Shown here: positions 1-7,481 of the stretch, one piece after another
Position numbering within the stretch: the stretch's first letter is position 1
How the letters are laid out: every line of letters starts with the position of its first letter
Assembly (NCBI GenBank): GCA_964533145.1
Contig: CAZHLG010000008.1
Span: 1-36,907 of the forward strand
Length of the DNA stretch: 36,907 bases
DNA from: CAITQP01 sp964533145
Lineage (GTDB): Bacteria; Patescibacteriota; Minisyncoccia; Phycocordibacterales; UBA9973
Direction: 5' to 3'
Translations under genes and position numbers: made by a program
The notes under the pieces: generated by a model
The model's database searches: none
The model's input: the letters and a program-made list of their open reading frames with translations, nothing else
What the model was told of the DNA's origin: nothing

Positions 1-1
1 C

Positions 2-610
2 GAGGAGCTCAAGCAGGGCATCACCGAGATGGAGGGCTACACGAAATCCGTGACGTTCTACGGTTCGGCGCGCTTTTCCGAAGGCAGCGAATTCTACGAC
101 AAGGCGCGACATCTCGCGCATCGCATCTCAAAAGAGGCCGGATTCGCGATTGTGACGGGCGGCGGACCGGGCATCATGGAGGCCGGCAACCGCGGCGCGT
201 TCGAGGCGGGCGGCAAGTCCGTCGGCCTTTCGATCAAGCTCCCGATGGAACAGAAGAACAACCAGTATGTGACCGACGAAGTCCCCTTCTACTTTTTCTT
301 CGCGCGCAAGGTCTCGCTCTCCTATTCTTCCGATGTCTTCGTTTTCTTCCCTGGCGGCTTCGGGACGTTCGACGAGTGCTTCGAAGCGATCACGCTCATC
401 CAGACAGGCAAACTGCGCCGGGTGCCCGTCGTGCTCTACGGCACCGCGTTCTGGGGTCCGTTCGTCGAGCTCATCAAGAAACTCATGCTCGAAACGTACA
501 AGACGATCAGCCCCGAAGACATGGATATCTTCACGGTCACTGACGACGACGAAAAAGTGCTCGAGATCGTCAGGAACGCGACTGACGGATACAACCCGAT
601 AATCGACTAG
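2..610 (+). CDS. LOG family protein (cytokinin riboside 5'-monophosphate phosphoribohydrolase-like), 5' end outside window
   Basis: The protein carries the two LOG/lysine-decarboxylase-like signatures: GGGPGIME, and PGGFGTFDE, which is the PGGxGTxxE nucleotide-binding and catalytic motif. LOG enzymes cleave nucleoside 5'-monophosphates into free base and ribose 5-phosphate in the cytosol; the bacterial physiological substrate is often unknown. An ATG exists at 29, but the frame is open to the first bases of the window and the upstream residues (EELKQGITEMEGYTKSV) fit the pre-FGSAR segment of the family, so the gene is probably cut by the window edge. It ends 7 bp before the stop of convergent pyrG. 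Family assignment is firm; substrate is not known. Confidence 0.85.
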   Translation, partial: EELKQGITEMEGYTKSVTFYGSARFSEGSEFYDKARHLAHRISKEAGFAIVTGGGPGIMEAGNRGAFEAGGKSVGLSIKLPMEQKNNQYVTDEVPFYFFFARKVSLSYSSDVFVFFPGGFGTFDECFEAITLIQTGKLRRVPVVLYGTAFWGPFVELIKKLMLETYKTISPEDMDIFTVTDDDEKVLEIVRNATDGYNPIID

Positions 611-617
611 CGCGTCT

Positions 618-2279
618 TTATCGCTTCTTGCTGGCTGCTTCGGCGAAGGCCTTGAACAGCGGGTGCGGCGCAAGCGGCCGCGACGTGAACTCCGGATGGA
701 ATTGCGTGGCGAGGAAGAACGGATGCACGTCGCGCGGCAGTTCGGCTATTTCCATGAGTGTGCCATCCGGCGATTTGCCGGAGAACACGAGGCCCGCCGT
801 TTCGATCTCGGCCGCATACTGCGGATTGACCTCGTAGCGGTGGCGGTGGCGTTCGGAGACAGTCTCCGCGCCGTACGCCGCCCGGGCGATCGTATCTTTG
901 CCGATGTACGCAGGATACGCGCCAAGACGCATCGTGCCGCCGTATTTGCCGCCCTCGACGGTGCCCTTCTGGCTCTCCATGATATCGATGACGAGATGCC
1001 CGGATTCCGGATTGACCTCGCGGGTGTTCGCATCCTTCCAGCCGAGCACATGCCGCGCATATTCGATGACGGCAAGCTGCATGCCGTAGCAGAGGCCGAA
1101 GTACGGGATCTTATGCTCGCGGGCGTACGCGATGGCGGCGATGATGCCTTCGATGCCGCGCGAGCCGAATCCGCCGGGGACGATTATGCCGTCATACTGC
1201 GAGAGATTTGAGACGCGCGAAGGATCCGCTTCGAAATCGACGGCGTTGATCCACGTCAGCACGGGTTTCTTGTTGAGCGCATACGCGGCGTGACGGATCG
1301 CCTCGATGACCGAGATATACGCGTCCGACAGCACGTAGTTGCCCGTATCGAAATATTTTCCGACGACGGCGATCCGGAGCTCGTCGGTGGCCGTATGCGT
1401 GCGGCTCGTGAACATGTCCCACTTTTCGGCGGACTCGGTCCTGTGCGTGCGGCATGTCATGTACAGTATGTCGCAGAGCGTGCTCGAGAGGCCTTCTTTT
1501 TCGAAGTTCGCGGGAATGTCGTAGATGCTGTCCACGTCGGGCGCAGAGATGATGCGTTCCGCCGGCACGTTGCAGAACAACGAGAGCTTCTCTTTGCGCT
1601 TGTCGTCGAGCGGATCGATCGAGCGGGCCACGATGATGTCCGGCTGTATGCCGGAGGCATTGATCGTGCGCACGGCGGTCTGCGTGGGCTTGGTCTTCAT
1701 CTCGCCGACCTTGCTCGGCACCGGCAGGTACGAGACCATGACGAACGCGACGTCCTTCGGGTGCTTGAGCTTGAGCATGCGCGCAGCCTCAAGAAAGAGC
1801 ATGTTCTGGTATTCTCCGACCGTTCCGCCGACCTCGATGACGACGACATCGGCGCCCGCCTTCTGCTGGGCGGCTTCGATGCGGGCGATGACCTCCATTG
1901 GGATGTGCGGCACAACTTCGACGCATTTGCCGCCGTACTCCAGATTACGCTCGCGTTCGATAACTTTCTGATAGACGCGCCCGGTCGTCATGTAGTTTTC
2001 GCGGCCGAGATCGATATTGAGGAAGCGTTCATAGTTGCCCATGTCCTGGTCGGTCTCGTCGCCGTCCGCAAGCACGAAACACTCGCCGTGCTCGGTCGGG
2101 TTCATGGTCCCGGCGTCGACGTTGATGTACGGGTCGATCTTGATGGCGGTCACGGCGCAGCCGCGGTCCTGCATGATCTTGGCGATGGAGCTCGCCGTGA
2201 TCCCCTTGCCCACGCCCGAAATGACGCCGCCCACTACGAAAATGTATTTGGGGTTTTCCTCGGTTTTTTTGCCGAACAT
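618..2279 (-). CDS. pyrG: CTP synthase
   Basis: Converts UTP to CTP using ATP and glutamine, the last step of de novo pyrimidine nucleotide synthesis in the cytosol. The 553 residues match the usual length. The N-terminal synthetase domain has the P-loop-like stretch GGVISGVGKGITASS near residues 17-31. The C-terminal class I glutamine amidotransferase domain has the nucleophile C397 in GLCYGMQ and the partners H528 and E530 in FHPEF. It is the last gene of a minus-strand group prfB-ftsE-ftsX-pyrG, 18 bp after ftsX, and is convergent with the LOG gene. A CATAAT box lies 12 nt before the ATG, so it may also have its own promoter with a very short leader. Confidence 0.97.
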   Translation of the reverse strand: MFGKKTEENPKYIFVVGGVISGVGKGITASSIAKIMQDRGCAVTAIKIDPYINVDAGTMNPTEHGECFVLADGDETDQDMGNYERFLNIDLGRENYMTTGRVYQKVIERERNLEYGGKCVEVVPHIPMEVIARIEAAQQKAGADVVVIEVGGTVGEYQNMLFLEAARMLKLKHPKDVAFVMVSYLPVPSKVGEMKTKPTQTAVRTINASGIQPDIIVARSIDPLDDKRKEKLSLFCNVPAERIISAPDVDSIYDIPANFEKEGLSSTLCDILYMTCRTHRTESAEKWDMFTSRTHTATDELRIAVVGKYFDTGNYVLSDAYISVIEAIRHAAYALNKKPVLTWINAVDFEADPSRVSNLSQYDGIIVPGGFGSRGIEGIIAAIAYAREHKIPYFGLCYGMQLAVIEYARHVLGWKDANTREVNPESGHLVIDIMESQKGTVEGGKYGGTMRLGAYPAYIGKDTIARAAYGAETVSERHRHRYEVNPQYAAEIETAGLVFSGKSPDGTLMEIAELPRDVHPFFLATQFHPEFTSRPLAPHPLFKAFAEAASKKR

Positions 2280-2297
2280 GCGGTGTATGGAATTATG

Positions 2298-3224
2298 TTA
2301 GACGCGCAAGTACCGTCTCGTTGCTAATAGGCTCGAAAGGGCGCCAAGACCCATGCCGAATGCAAGAAGGATGAGCACGAATTCGTAGATATGCGTGAGA
2401 TAGTACGTGAAGAGATTGATGCCCTGGAAGAAATCCGTCATATGGCGTCCGAACCAGTACGTGATCGGCAGGAAAAGGATGAGCGAAATGAATGTCGCGA
2501 AGACGCCATACAGCGCGCCCTCGACGATGAACGGACCCTGCACATGCCCGCGGCTTGCGCCGACGAGGCGCATGACCGAGATCTCCTCGCGCGCGAAGTA
2601 GATCGCAAGACGGACGGTATTGAAAGTCACGATCACGGAAAGGAGCACGAGGACGAGCGTGAGCAGGAGGCCGAGCGTGCGGCCTTTGTGCAGGATGCCC
2701 TGCACTGCGTCGATTTCGGCTTTGTTGCGGTTGTAGTCGACATGATCGATGACCGACTGGCTGCCCGAGTCGAGCGCACTGCCGTCTTCGAAGAATTTGG
2801 AGATGCTCTCGTACTGGGAAATATCCTTGGCCTTGATCTGCAGCATGCCGCCGATCGGGTTTTTGTCGAGCTCGTCGAGAGCCTGCAGCGTCGTGGTGTC
2901 GTTGGCATGGCGGGCGCGGAAATCCGCGAGTGCCTGCCGTTCGGACACATACTCCGCGCCCGCCACCTCCGGCAGCGTCGCCACCTGATCGCGCATGGCA
3001 AGGAGCTTGGATTCGTCCGACCCCGGCACGAAGTACACGGAGACGTCGACTTTGTTCTCGATGGACACCAGCGTGCTCTCGAGCACATGCTCGAACAGCA
3101 GGATGCCGGACAGCACGGAAAGCGTGATGGTCATCACAAGCACGCTCGCGAGGGAGACGATGCCGTTTCTCGCAAAGGAGAGGAAACCGGTGCGGAACAT
3201 TCGTTTGATAGCCGTCATCGTCAT
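2298..3224 (-). CDS. ftsX: Cell division protein FtsX (ABC-type permease subunit)
   Basis: Inner-membrane partner of FtsE. The FtsEX complex couples ATP binding to activation of cell-wall hydrolases at the division septum. The 308-residue protein has an N-terminal membrane segment (about residues 20-45), a large extracytoplasmic domain (about 46-175) with the typical FtsX ending near IDAVQGI, and three C-terminal membrane helices, the last ending in a short basic tail LLATRRYLRV. It starts 10 bp after the ftsE stop, preceded by GGAAAG as a ribosome site, so the two are cotranscribed. Gene order ftsE-ftsX is the classic arrangement. Confidence 0.95.
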   Translation of the reverse strand: MTMTAIKRMFRTGFLSFARNGIVSLASVLVMTITLSVLSGILLFEHVLESTLVSIENKVDVSVYFVPGSDESKLLAMRDQVATLPEVAGAEYVSERQALADFRARHANDTTTLQALDELDKNPIGGMLQIKAKDISQYESISKFFEDGSALDSGSQSVIDHVDYNRNKAEIDAVQGILHKGRTLGLLLTLVLVLLSVIVTFNTVRLAIYFAREEISVMRLVGASRGHVQGPFIVEGALYGVFATFISLILFLPITYWFGRHMTDFFQGINLFTYYLTHIYEFVLILLAFGMGLGALSSLLATRRYLRV

Positions 3225-3234
3225 ACGCTTTCCA

Positions 3235-3915
3235 TTAAATCATATACTTGCCATCCTTGTCATCCCGCACGACGCGGCCTTTTTCGAGGGTCACGACACG
3301 CTTACCGATCGCATCGACGACGCCGCGGTTGTGCGTGGTGAGGATCACTGTCGTGCCGAGATCGTTGATCTTTTTCAAGATCTGGACGATCTCATACGTA
3401 TTGACCGGATCGAGGTTGCCAGTCGGCTCGTCGGCGATGATCACCTCCGGCTGATTGATGATGGCCCGAGCGATGGCCAGGCGCTGCTTTTCGCCGCCGG
3501 AAAGCTCGTTCGGGAAGGCATCGGCCTTATCGGCAAGGTCCACGAGATCCAGGACATGCGGCACGTCGGCCGCGATCTCCTCGTCGGTCTTCCCTGCCGC
3601 CTCCATGGCAAAGGCGATGTTCTCGTACGCGGTCTTGTTGGGCAGCAGCTTGAAGTCCTGGAACACGGTGCCGATACGGCGGCGCAGGCGGGTCAGATCG
3701 CCGCTGCGCAGGTTGTTGATGTTGAGGGACTCGAACATGACAGTGCCCTCCGTCGGTTCTTCTTCGGCGATGATGAGCTTGACCATGGTGGTCTTGCCCG
3801 CGCCCGAGTGGCCCACGATGGAGACGAATTCGCCCGCGCCGATCGAGAGGGTTATGTCTTCGAGGGCTGGCAGACCTTTCGCATACTCCTTTTTGACTTG
3901 GTTGAAATAGATCAT
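3235..3915 (-). CDS. ftsE: Cell division ATP-binding protein FtsE
   Basis: Cytosolic ATPase of the FtsEX division complex. The 226 residues contain Walker A GHSGAGKT (35-42), a Q-loop FQDFKLLP (about 85-92), the ABC signature LSGGEKQR (138-145), Walker B IIADEPTGNLDP (159-170) and the switch histidine in LTTHN. The D-loop and signature match FtsE rather than general lipoprotein exporters, and linkage to ftsX confirms it. A strong extended -10 box (TGC TATACT) lies about 26 nt upstream in the 50-bp gap after prfB, so ftsEX-pyrG probably has its own promoter. Confidence 0.96.
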   Translation of the reverse strand: MIYFNQVKKEYAKGLPALEDITLSIGAGEFVSIVGHSGAGKTTMVKLIIAEEEPTEGTVMFESLNINNLRSGDLTRLRRRIGTVFQDFKLLPNKTAYENIAFAMEAAGKTDEEIAADVPHVLDLVDLADKADAFPNELSGGEKQRLAIARAIINQPEVIIADEPTGNLDPVNTYEIVQILKKINDLGTTVILTTHNRGVVDAIGKRVVTLEKGRVVRDDKDGKYMI

Positions 3916-3965
3916 GCGGACGTCATGAAAACACGATTACCAGTATAGCATACCCGAAAAAATCT

Positions 3966-4838
3966 TTATTGTGCCGCTTCGCTGAGGAAATCGAGGTTGC
4001 CTTCCTCAAGTACGGCCTTCGTATCGCTCGTTTCCGCGCCCGTGCGCAGGTCTTTGACGAGCTTGTACGGATGAAGCACGTAGTTGCGAATCTGATTGCC
4101 CCATTCGATCTCCGTGTTCTTGGTGGTCTGCATGCTCTCCACAAGGCTCTTGTGCTCCTCCTCGGCTTTTTTGAAGAGCTTGCCGCGCAGGATCTCCATA
4201 GCCCGGTCGCGGTTCTGCTCCTGGCTGCGCTCCTCGCGCACGAGCACGGAGATGCCCGTCTGCTTATGTGTCACGCGCACCGCCGTCTCGCGCTTGTTCA
4301 CGTTCTGTCCGCCCGCGCCGCCGGCCTTGGCGAAATCCACTTCGACATCACCCTCGACAAGCTCGGGCATGGCGGTCTTCGGGATCTTGGGGATGGCCTC
4401 GACGAGCGCGAAGCTGGTCGAGCGCTTACCCTTCGAATTGAACGGGCTCGTGCGGACCAGGCGGTGCACGCCGCTCTCCCCTTTGAGCAGACCGTACGCG
4501 CCGCGGCCGGAAACTTCGAAAGAGATGTTTTTATACCCGTTCATGTCGTTGCGCGATTCGGAAAGGACGGCATATGAGAGCCCTTTGCGCGCGCAGAATT
4601 TCACATACATATCGAACAGCATCCGTGCGAAGTCCTCGGCGTCGTCGCCGCCCGCGCCCGAGACAATGCTCATGATGGCGCTGCCGCGGTCGAAAGCCGC
4701 CGCGCCTTCCTTTTTCTGTTTGAGCTCGGCGAGCTCGCGGATCATCTGCTGAGCCTTGTCCTTGTCCGCCCAAAAATCAGCCTCGCCCATGACGGCCTCG
4801 ATTTCGGCTATGCGGCTGTCCAATTCGGACGCTTCCAT
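3966..4838 (-). CDS. prfB: Peptide chain release factor 2, shortened N-terminal domain
   Basis: RF2 recognises UGA and UAA stop codons and triggers peptide release. It has the RF2 codon-recognition tripeptide SPF (131-133) and the catalytic GGQ (176-178) in GGAGGQNVNK. The frame is open upstream to 4889, but I choose the ATG at 4838: it matches the start of the RF2 helical domain (residues LDSRIAEIEAVM), and a TGC TAGGAT box sits just before it. At 290 residues it is about 75 shorter than the E. coli enzyme (365). The gap falls in helical domain 1, between the KAQ helix and the AGAGG segment. There is no programmed-frameshift site. An intact RF2 argues against TGA reassignment in this genome. 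Confidence 0.93.
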   Translation of the reverse strand: MEASELDSRIAEIEAVMGEADFWADKDKAQQMIRELAELKQKKEGAAAFDRGSAIMSIVSGAGGDDAEDFARMLFDMYVKFCARKGLSYAVLSESRNDMNGYKNISFEVSGRGAYGLLKGESGVHRLVRTSPFNSKGKRSTSFALVEAIPKIPKTAMPELVEGDVEVDFAKAGGAGGQNVNKRETAVRVTHKQTGISVLVREERSQEQNRDRAMEILRGKLFKKAEEEHKSLVESMQTTKNTEIEWGNQIRNYVLHPYKLVKDLRTGAETSDTKAVLEEGNLDFLSEAAQ

Positions 4839-4875
4839 ATGCCCGCATCCTAGCATATTTTGCGCCGGGGCGTGG

Positions 4876-4892
4876 TACACTACATGCATATG
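4876..4892 (+). promoter_or_regulatory. Extended -10 promoter of the pseudopilin operon, start codon within about 10 nt
   Basis: The sequence TGG TACACT (box 4876-4881) is followed 8 nt later by the ATG at 4890. Transcription would begin near 4888, giving an almost leaderless mRNA. A first ATG at 4884 is too close to the box to be transcribed. The divergent prfB promoter occupies the same 50-bp gap. Confidence 0.5.
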
Positions 4893-5600
4893 ATTTCCTC
4901 ACTGAGGAATCGCATCGCGCGCATACCCGGCAATCGTTCGGGCGGCTTCACGCTGCTTGAGATTTCGTTCGTGATCGCAATCTTCGCCATCATGGGCTCG
5001 ATCGTGCTTTTTCGCTTCAAAGACTTCGGCACGCAGGCAACGCTCGACAACCTAACCCAGGATATCGCACTGCGCATCGTCGAAGCCCAAAAAGCCGCGA
5101 TCGCCGGTGCCGGCAACATCAATGTGACCGCGCTCGGCATCGCCCCGAATTACGGCGTATACTTCACTCCGAGCACGACGCCGTCCGGCGCCAACAAGCA
5201 ATTCGTGTATTTCACCGATACCTCGACCACAAGCGCCCGCACCTACAACGGCGATGCCTGCACCAGCACGCCGACGGCCGGACGGCAGTGCATCTCCGTC
5301 ACGAGCATCACGAGCGGCGACTACGTCAGCAACGTCTGCTACAACACTGGCGGCGGGTCCCTTTCGTATCCGTGCCTCACGAGCGGATCGGTCCATGTGT
5401 CATTCACCCGTCCGTTCCCTGACGCCACCATGAAAGTTTGTCCGACCGTCGCGCCCTGCTCCGGAACGCCGACTACGGCAAAATCCGTGTATATCGAGGT
5501 CACGTCAGGCGCGAACGCCGCTCTTAAACGCACTATCATCGTCACAGGTCTCGGCCAGGTGCGCGTATATCGCGGACCGGTGACCACAGCTCACCCATAA
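4890..5600 (+). CDS. Type IV minor pilin / pseudopilin (GspH/FimT-like)
   Basis: The N-terminus holds a type III prepilin signal: a short basic leader ending in GG, cleavage before FTLLEISFVIAIFAIMG, then a long hydrophobic helix. Glu5 of the mature protein is present. The approximately 190-residue globular part has several Cys pairs, typical of minor pilins. It is the first of four closely packed genes of this kind, separated by 2-5 bp, and PilD encoded at 23.6 kb is the expected processing peptidase. Such proteins prime pilus assembly or form a tip complex. GspH/FimT is the closest type by position and architecture; exact family is inferred. The start was chosen from promoter spacing. Confidence 0.85.
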   Translation: MISSLRNRIARIPGNRSGGFTLLEISFVIAIFAIMGSIVLFRFKDFGTQATLDNLTQDIALRIVEAQKAAIAGAGNINVTALGIAPNYGVYFTPSTTPSGANKQFVYFTDTSTTSARTYNGDACTSTPTAGRQCISVTSITSGDYVSNVCYNTGGGSLSYPCLTSGSVHVSFTRPFPDATMKVCPTVAPCSGTPTTAKSVYIEVTSGANAALKRTIIVTGLGQVRVYRGPVTTAHP

Positions 5601-5604
5601 AGAC

Positions 5605-6207
5605 ATGCACACGCACGCCGCGACAAAAGAATCGGGCTTTACCATCCTCGAAGTCATGGTCGCCATGTCGGTCTTTCTCGTGCTGGTCACGGCAGGCATC
5701 GGAGCCGTCCTGACGGCCATGGCACAGCATCGCGCCACCCAGAACCTCCGCACGGCCATGGACAATCTCTCCTTCGTCATGGAAGACATGGCGCGCAATA
5801 TCCGCCTCGGATCCAATGTGTATTGCGGCACCGCCGACCCGACATTCGGCCCCGGCGGCGCGGTCACTCCGGGAGACTGCCCGGGCGGCCTCAATCGGAT
5901 CGTTTTCAACGACCTGCGCGGCAATCATGTCACGTACACGATCTCAGTCCCCTCCGCGACGCTGCCGTTCTCGCCGAACGCAATATATAAGCGCATCGGC
6001 GACGTGCCCGGCACAGACGAGCAGATATCGGCGCAGGAGATCACCATCGATTTCGCGCGCTCCGGGTTCACTGTCCGCGGCTCCGTCCCCGGAGACGGGT
6101 CGCAACCGTCCGTCGTGATCCGCCTCGCCGGAAAAGTCACCTACCGCAACATCGAATCGCCGTTCGCGGTCGAAACCACTGTAACGCTCCGGGCCCTCGA
6201 TTCGTAA
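5605..6207 (+). CDS. Type IV minor pilin / pseudopilin (PilW/GspJ-like)
   Basis: The 200-residue protein begins with a leader ending in ESG, followed by the prepilin core FTILEVMVAMSVFLVLVTAG with Glu5, then an amphipathic helix and a beta-rich domain. A Cys pair (YCGT and GDCPGG) lies in the middle. It starts 4 bp after the previous stop. Second position in a four-gene minor-pilin operon and overall layout suggest the PilW/GspJ role in the initiation complex. That role is inferred; the prepilin nature is read directly from the sequence. Confidence 0.85.
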   Translation: MHTHAATKESGFTILEVMVAMSVFLVLVTAGIGAVLTAMAQHRATQNLRTAMDNLSFVMEDMARNIRLGSNVYCGTADPTFGPGGAVTPGDCPGGLNRIVFNDLRGNHVTYTISVPSATLPFSPNAIYKRIGDVPGTDEQISAQEITIDFARSGFTVRGSVPGDGSQPSVVIRLAGKVTYRNIESPFAVETTVTLRALDS

Positions 6208-6212
6208 CATAT

Positions 6213-6848
6213 ATGAAAAACATCCGCAGCATGGAAAAACGATCAGGCAGCGCCCGACAAAGCGGGGGCTTCACCATGGTGGAGGTCCTTGTGTCGCTTG
6301 CCCTCTTTTCGATCGCCGTCTCCGGCGTGATCGCGGCCTCCGTGCGCGGTGATATCAACGTGAACAAGTCGCGCAACGCCCTGACGGCAAGCTACCTCGC
6401 AGACGAAGGCCTCGAGCTCATGCGCGCCATGCGCGACTCGAGCGTCCTGTCGCACCCGGGCGTCGGCTGGGCATACTTCACCAGCACGATCCCCGGCCTC
6501 TCAGGCTACTGCACCAGCGCCGTGCCGTGCGATGTCGATGCAAGCAACCGCGCCGGACTCTCGCCGTTCCCAGAGATCACGAACTTCTCTCCGTGCTCCA
6601 CCGTGATCACGGGCGTTTCAGGCACTGCCGGCATGCCCGCAGCGTTCTGTCCGCTCTACTACGTGCCGAGCGGTTACTACGACAATCAGACCACTCCGGG
6701 AGTGCAGCCAACGATCTTCAACCGCGCCCTCGTCGTCTCCGCCGGGACATCGCCCGACGAGCTCGTCGTGACCTCGACCGTCGTCTGGTACGAAGGCACG
6801 ACCACGCGCAACGTCGTGAAGACCGAAAGCATGTATAATTGGTACTAG
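6213..6848 (+). CDS. Type IV minor pilin / pseudopilin (PilV/GspI-like)
   Basis: The 211-residue protein has a long basic leader ending in SGG, then FTMVEVLVSLALFSIAVSGVIAAS, a prepilin helix with Glu5. The following YLADEGLELMRAMRDS segment is typical of PilV-type minor pilins. Four Cys residues occur in the globular part. It begins 5 bp after its upstream neighbour; an alternative ATG at 6231 would shorten the leader. Third gene of the operon. Confidence 0.85.
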   Translation: MKNIRSMEKRSGSARQSGGFTMVEVLVSLALFSIAVSGVIAASVRGDINVNKSRNALTASYLADEGLELMRAMRDSSVLSHPGVGWAYFTSTIPGLSGYCTSAVPCDVDASNRAGLSPFPEITNFSPCSTVITGVSGTAGMPAAFCPLYYVPSGYYDNQTTPGVQPTIFNRALVVSAGTSPDELVVTSTVVWYEGTTTRNVVKTESMYNWY

Positions 6849-6850
6849 CA

Positions 6851-7399
6851 ATGCGCAGCACCCAGTCCCATTTCGACAAAGCACTCAACGGCGAAGAATC
6901 AGGCATCGCCCTGCTCTTCACCGTGCTGCTCACGAGCGCGCTGCTCATCGTGACGATCGGCATCACCACGATCGCATACAAAGAAGCGTTCTTCTCCGTC
7001 GAGGCCCGCGATTCGGGCCGCGCGTTCTTCGCCGCGGATACGGGCATGGAATGCGCGCTCTATCTCGACAAGACCGGCACGTTCCCTTCAAGCGCAAGCG
7101 GAACCGCTCCGGTCCCGGGCGCGTGCCAGGGCGTCTCCATATCTCCCACGGCCACGCCGAATCCGCTCGGCAGCCTCGATTTCTACCAGTTCATGCTGCC
7201 GGTCGGAACAAACGGCTGCGCCACGGTCACCGTCGACAAGAACGTCGTCGGCACGGCAACATCGTTCACGCAGATCAGTTCGTTCGGATACAATATCCCG
7301 CCGGGCGCGACATCCATCGTCAGCTGCATTCCGTCGGGCACGACGCCCGGCCGCCGCGTCGTCACCCGCGCACTCCAGACGCAGTACGAAAACCAATAA
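6851..7399 (+). CDS. PilX/GspK-like minor pilus assembly protein
   Basis: After about 20 polar residues comes ESG followed by IALLFTVLLTSALLIVTIGITTIAY, a membrane helix at the prepilin position but without the canonical FTLxE motif, as is usual for PilX-type proteins. The AFFAADTGMECALY segment strongly resembles PilX proteins. Three further Cys residues occur in the C-terminal half. An in-frame ATG at 6839 overlaps the preceding gene; I prefer 6851, 2 bp after its stop. Last gene of the minor-pilin operon, followed by a strong terminator. Confidence 0.8.
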   Translation: MRSTQSHFDKALNGEESGIALLFTVLLTSALLIVTIGITTIAYKEAFFSVEARDSGRAFFAADTGMECALYLDKTGTFPSSASGTAPVPGACQGVSISPTATPNPLGSLDFYQFMLPVGTNGCATVTVDKNVVGTATSFTQISSFGYNIPPGATSIVSCIPSGTTPGRRVVTRALQTQYENQ

Positions 7400-7431
7400 T
7401 CCCCTTTCAGTATTTTTAACGCACTGACAAC

Positions 7432-7467
7432 AAAAAAAACACCTGCCGCTGGGCAGGTGTTTTTTTT
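7432..7467. terminator. Bidirectional intrinsic terminator
   Basis: An 8-bp perfect stem CACCTGCC/GGCAGGTG (7440-7447 and 7452-7459) with loop GCTG is flanked by eight A and eight T residues. It serves both the plus-strand minor-pilin operon and the minus-strand surface-protein gene that ends at 7482. Confidence 0.92.
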
Positions 7468-7481
7468 GTGTGCAGTCTTCG

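Noticed and set aside
1290..2327. Long plus-strand open frame opposite pyrG, and similar long frames opposite gatA, ligA, pilC/pilT and pilN
   Set aside because: Shadow frames from G+C-rich codon bias: Arg/His/Asp-rich composition with no domain logic, fully overlapping well-identified genes.
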